From the NCBI RefSeq assembly GCF_900101045.1, contig NZ_FNFN01000011.1, positions 1 through 64,000 of the forward strand: 64,000 bases of DNA. Reading direction: 5' to 3'. Of the stretch, positions 62,940 through 64,000 are shown in pieces. Made by a program: the position numbers and the translations under genes. Under the pieces are notes generated by a model. It was not told the origin of the DNA. It saw only the letters and a list, made by a program, of their open reading frames with translations, and ran no database searches. The stretch is from Nocardioides sp. YR527. GTDB taxonomy: Bacteria > Actinomycetota > Actinomycetes > Propionibacteriales > Nocardioidaceae. The stretch's first letter is position 1. Every line of letters begins with the position of its first letter.

Positions 62940-63755
62940 GTGGGCTTCTTGAACAAGGTCCAGATCAAGACCCCTGAGCAGATCGAGAAGATGCGAAGGG
63001 CCGGCCTCGTGGTCGGCGAGACGCTCGAGGTGCTCCGGGCCGCCGCGCGGCCCGGAGTCACCCTTCTCGAGCTCGACGCCATCGCCGAGGACTCGATCCG
63101 GTCCCGGGGTGGCGTCCCGTCGTTCAAGGGCTACCACGGCTTCCCGGGCTCGATCTGCGCCTCGGTCGACGAGGTCGTGGTCCACGGCATCCCGGGTTCC
63201 CGGGTGCTCCAGGACGGCGACATCATCTCCATCGACTGCGGTGCCATCGTCGAGGGCTGGCACGGCGATGCCGCGATCACGGTGGCCATGGGCTCGGTGT
63301 CCGAGGAGGTCTCCGAGCTGATGCGCGTCACCGAGGCGTCCATGTGGCACGGCATCGCCGCTGCCCGCCTGGGTGGACGGGTCACCGACATCTCGCACGC
63401 CATCGAGACCTACGTCGACTCCCAGGGTGACTACGGCATCCTCGAGGACTTCAGCGGCCACGGCATCGGCACCGAGATGCACATGGAGCCGTCGGTGTTC
63501 AACTACGGCAAGCCCGGCAAGGGCCCCAAGCTGCAGCGCGGCATCGCGCTCGCCGTCGAGCCGATGCTCACCCTCGGTGGCCCCGAGGTCACCACCCTGG
63601 ACGACGACTGGACCGTCGTGACCGACGACGGCTCCTGGGCGGCCCACTTCGAGCACACCTTCGCGCTCACCTCCGACGGCGCCTGGGTGCTCACCGCGCT
63701 CGACGGTGGCGAGGAGATGCTCGGCAAGCTCGGGGTGCCCTGGGGCGGTCACTGA
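62940..63755 (+). CDS. map: Methionine aminopeptidase, type I
   Basis: A 271-residue dimetal peptidase removing N-terminal Met. Metal ligands are visible in ISIDCGAIVEGWHGDAAI (two Asp), SGHGIGTEMH (His), AVEPMLTLG (Glu) and AHFEHTFAL (Glu). It starts with GTG 62940, 30 bp after adk. The usual next gene, infA, is replaced here by a phosphopantetheinyl transferase gene. Confidence 0.96.
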   Translation: MGFLNKVQIKTPEQIEKMRRAGLVVGETLEVLRAAARPGVTLLELDAIAEDSIRSRGGVPSFKGYHGFPGSICASVDEVVVHGIPGSRVLQDGDIISIDCGAIVEGWHGDAAITVAMGSVSEEVSELMRVTEASMWHGIAAARLGGRVTDISHAIETYVDSQGDYGILEDFSGHGIGTEMHMEPSVFNYGKPGKGPKLQRGIALAVEPMLTLGGPEVTTLDDDWTVVTDDGSWAAHFEHTFALTSDGAWVLTALDGGEEMLGKLGVPWGGH

Positions 63756-63763
63756 GCCACGGC

Positions 63764-64000
63764 ATGACCGAGATCGTGCGCTTCGCGGCAGTGGCCGAGG
63801 TCGACGCCGATCTCGGGCTGCTCACCGCCGCGGAACTGGCGCGTCACGAGCGGCTGGTCGCTGATGTCGACAAGCAGGCGTACGCCGCCGCGCACGTCCT
63901 CGTCCGTGAGTGCGCCGCGGAGCTGCTGGTCACCGCGCGCGAGGAGATCGTGATCGATCAGCGCTGCGCTCGTTGCGGCAGTGCGGAGCACGGCGCACCG
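63764..64000 (+). CDS. 4'-phosphopantetheinyl transferase-like protein, N-terminus only
   Basis: The first 79 residues (MTEIVRFAAVAEVDADLGLL...) lie in the window; the gene runs off the right edge. LLTAAELARHERLVADVDKQAYAAAHVLVRECAAELL and RCARCGSAEHGAP match the first domain of Sfp/EntD-type enzymes that load acyl- or peptidyl-carrier proteins. The catalytic domain is outside, so the call rests on the N-terminus only. It starts at ATG 63764, eight bases after map. Confidence 0.65.
   Translation, partial: MTEIVRFAAVAEVDADLGLLTAAELARHERLVADVDKQAYAAAHVLVRECAAELLVTAREEIVIDQRCARCGSAEHGAP

Overview
The window is high-GC chromosomal DNA from an actinobacterium. The str and S10/spc ribosomal operons, a four-gene conservon, the XPB helicase pair, DUF3027/DUF2530 proteins and a DUF222-HNH (13E12-type) gene all point that way. 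A member of the Nocardioidaceae, such as Nocardioides or a relative, fits best, but this is an impression from gene content and not a phylogenetic result.

Layout. 1-490: the 5' end of a DUF222/HNH gene (minus strand) behind a strongly folded RNA leader that resembles HEARO/omega RNA. 490-3210: small accessory genes (APH-like kinase, DUF1905, FMN-binding PPOX-fold protein, two unknowns). 3212-7867: a very large secreted GH78 alpha-L-rhamnosidase behind a LacI-type operator. 7995-18271: the XPB helicase and its usual partner, pulled apart by an AraC/aldehyde dehydrogenase/ABC importer cassette. 18299-22294: a PP2C phosphatase with two FHA proteins. 22394-26305: signal peptidase I, a kinase-less nitrate-sensor-like membrane protein, LarE, an M50-type protease and a cold-shock protein. 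26689-31442: a conservon (sensor kinase, roadblock/LC7, DUF742, small GTPase) ending in a terminator. 31549-34845: DUF3027, DUF2530, DUF1059 and a MarR/MFS pair with a clear operator. 35110-39452: rpsL-rpsG-fusA-tuf. 39615-50563: trmB, a membrane protein, a secreted GDPD phosphodiesterase, and the RDD/SpoIIM/DUF58/MoxR/DUF4350/DUF4129 membrane cluster with a methyltransferase inside it. 50978-63755: the full S10 and spc ribosomal operons, then secY-adk-map. The window ends inside a phosphopantetheinyl transferase gene.

How parts fit. The isolated sensor protein at 23272-24351 is a clear paralogue of the sensor half of the conservon kinase 2.3 kb downstream and lacks all signalling domains, so it may tune that system. 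The rpsL and rpsJ leaders share a nearly identical 23-base element, suggesting common control of both ribosomal operons. Two intergenic gaps 24 kb apart carry arrays of the same 21-bp unit. Ribosomal protein L4 carries a C-terminal domain absent from ordinary L4. The strongest candidates for something new are the RNA upstream of the HNH gene, the kinase-less receptor and the 21-bp arrays.
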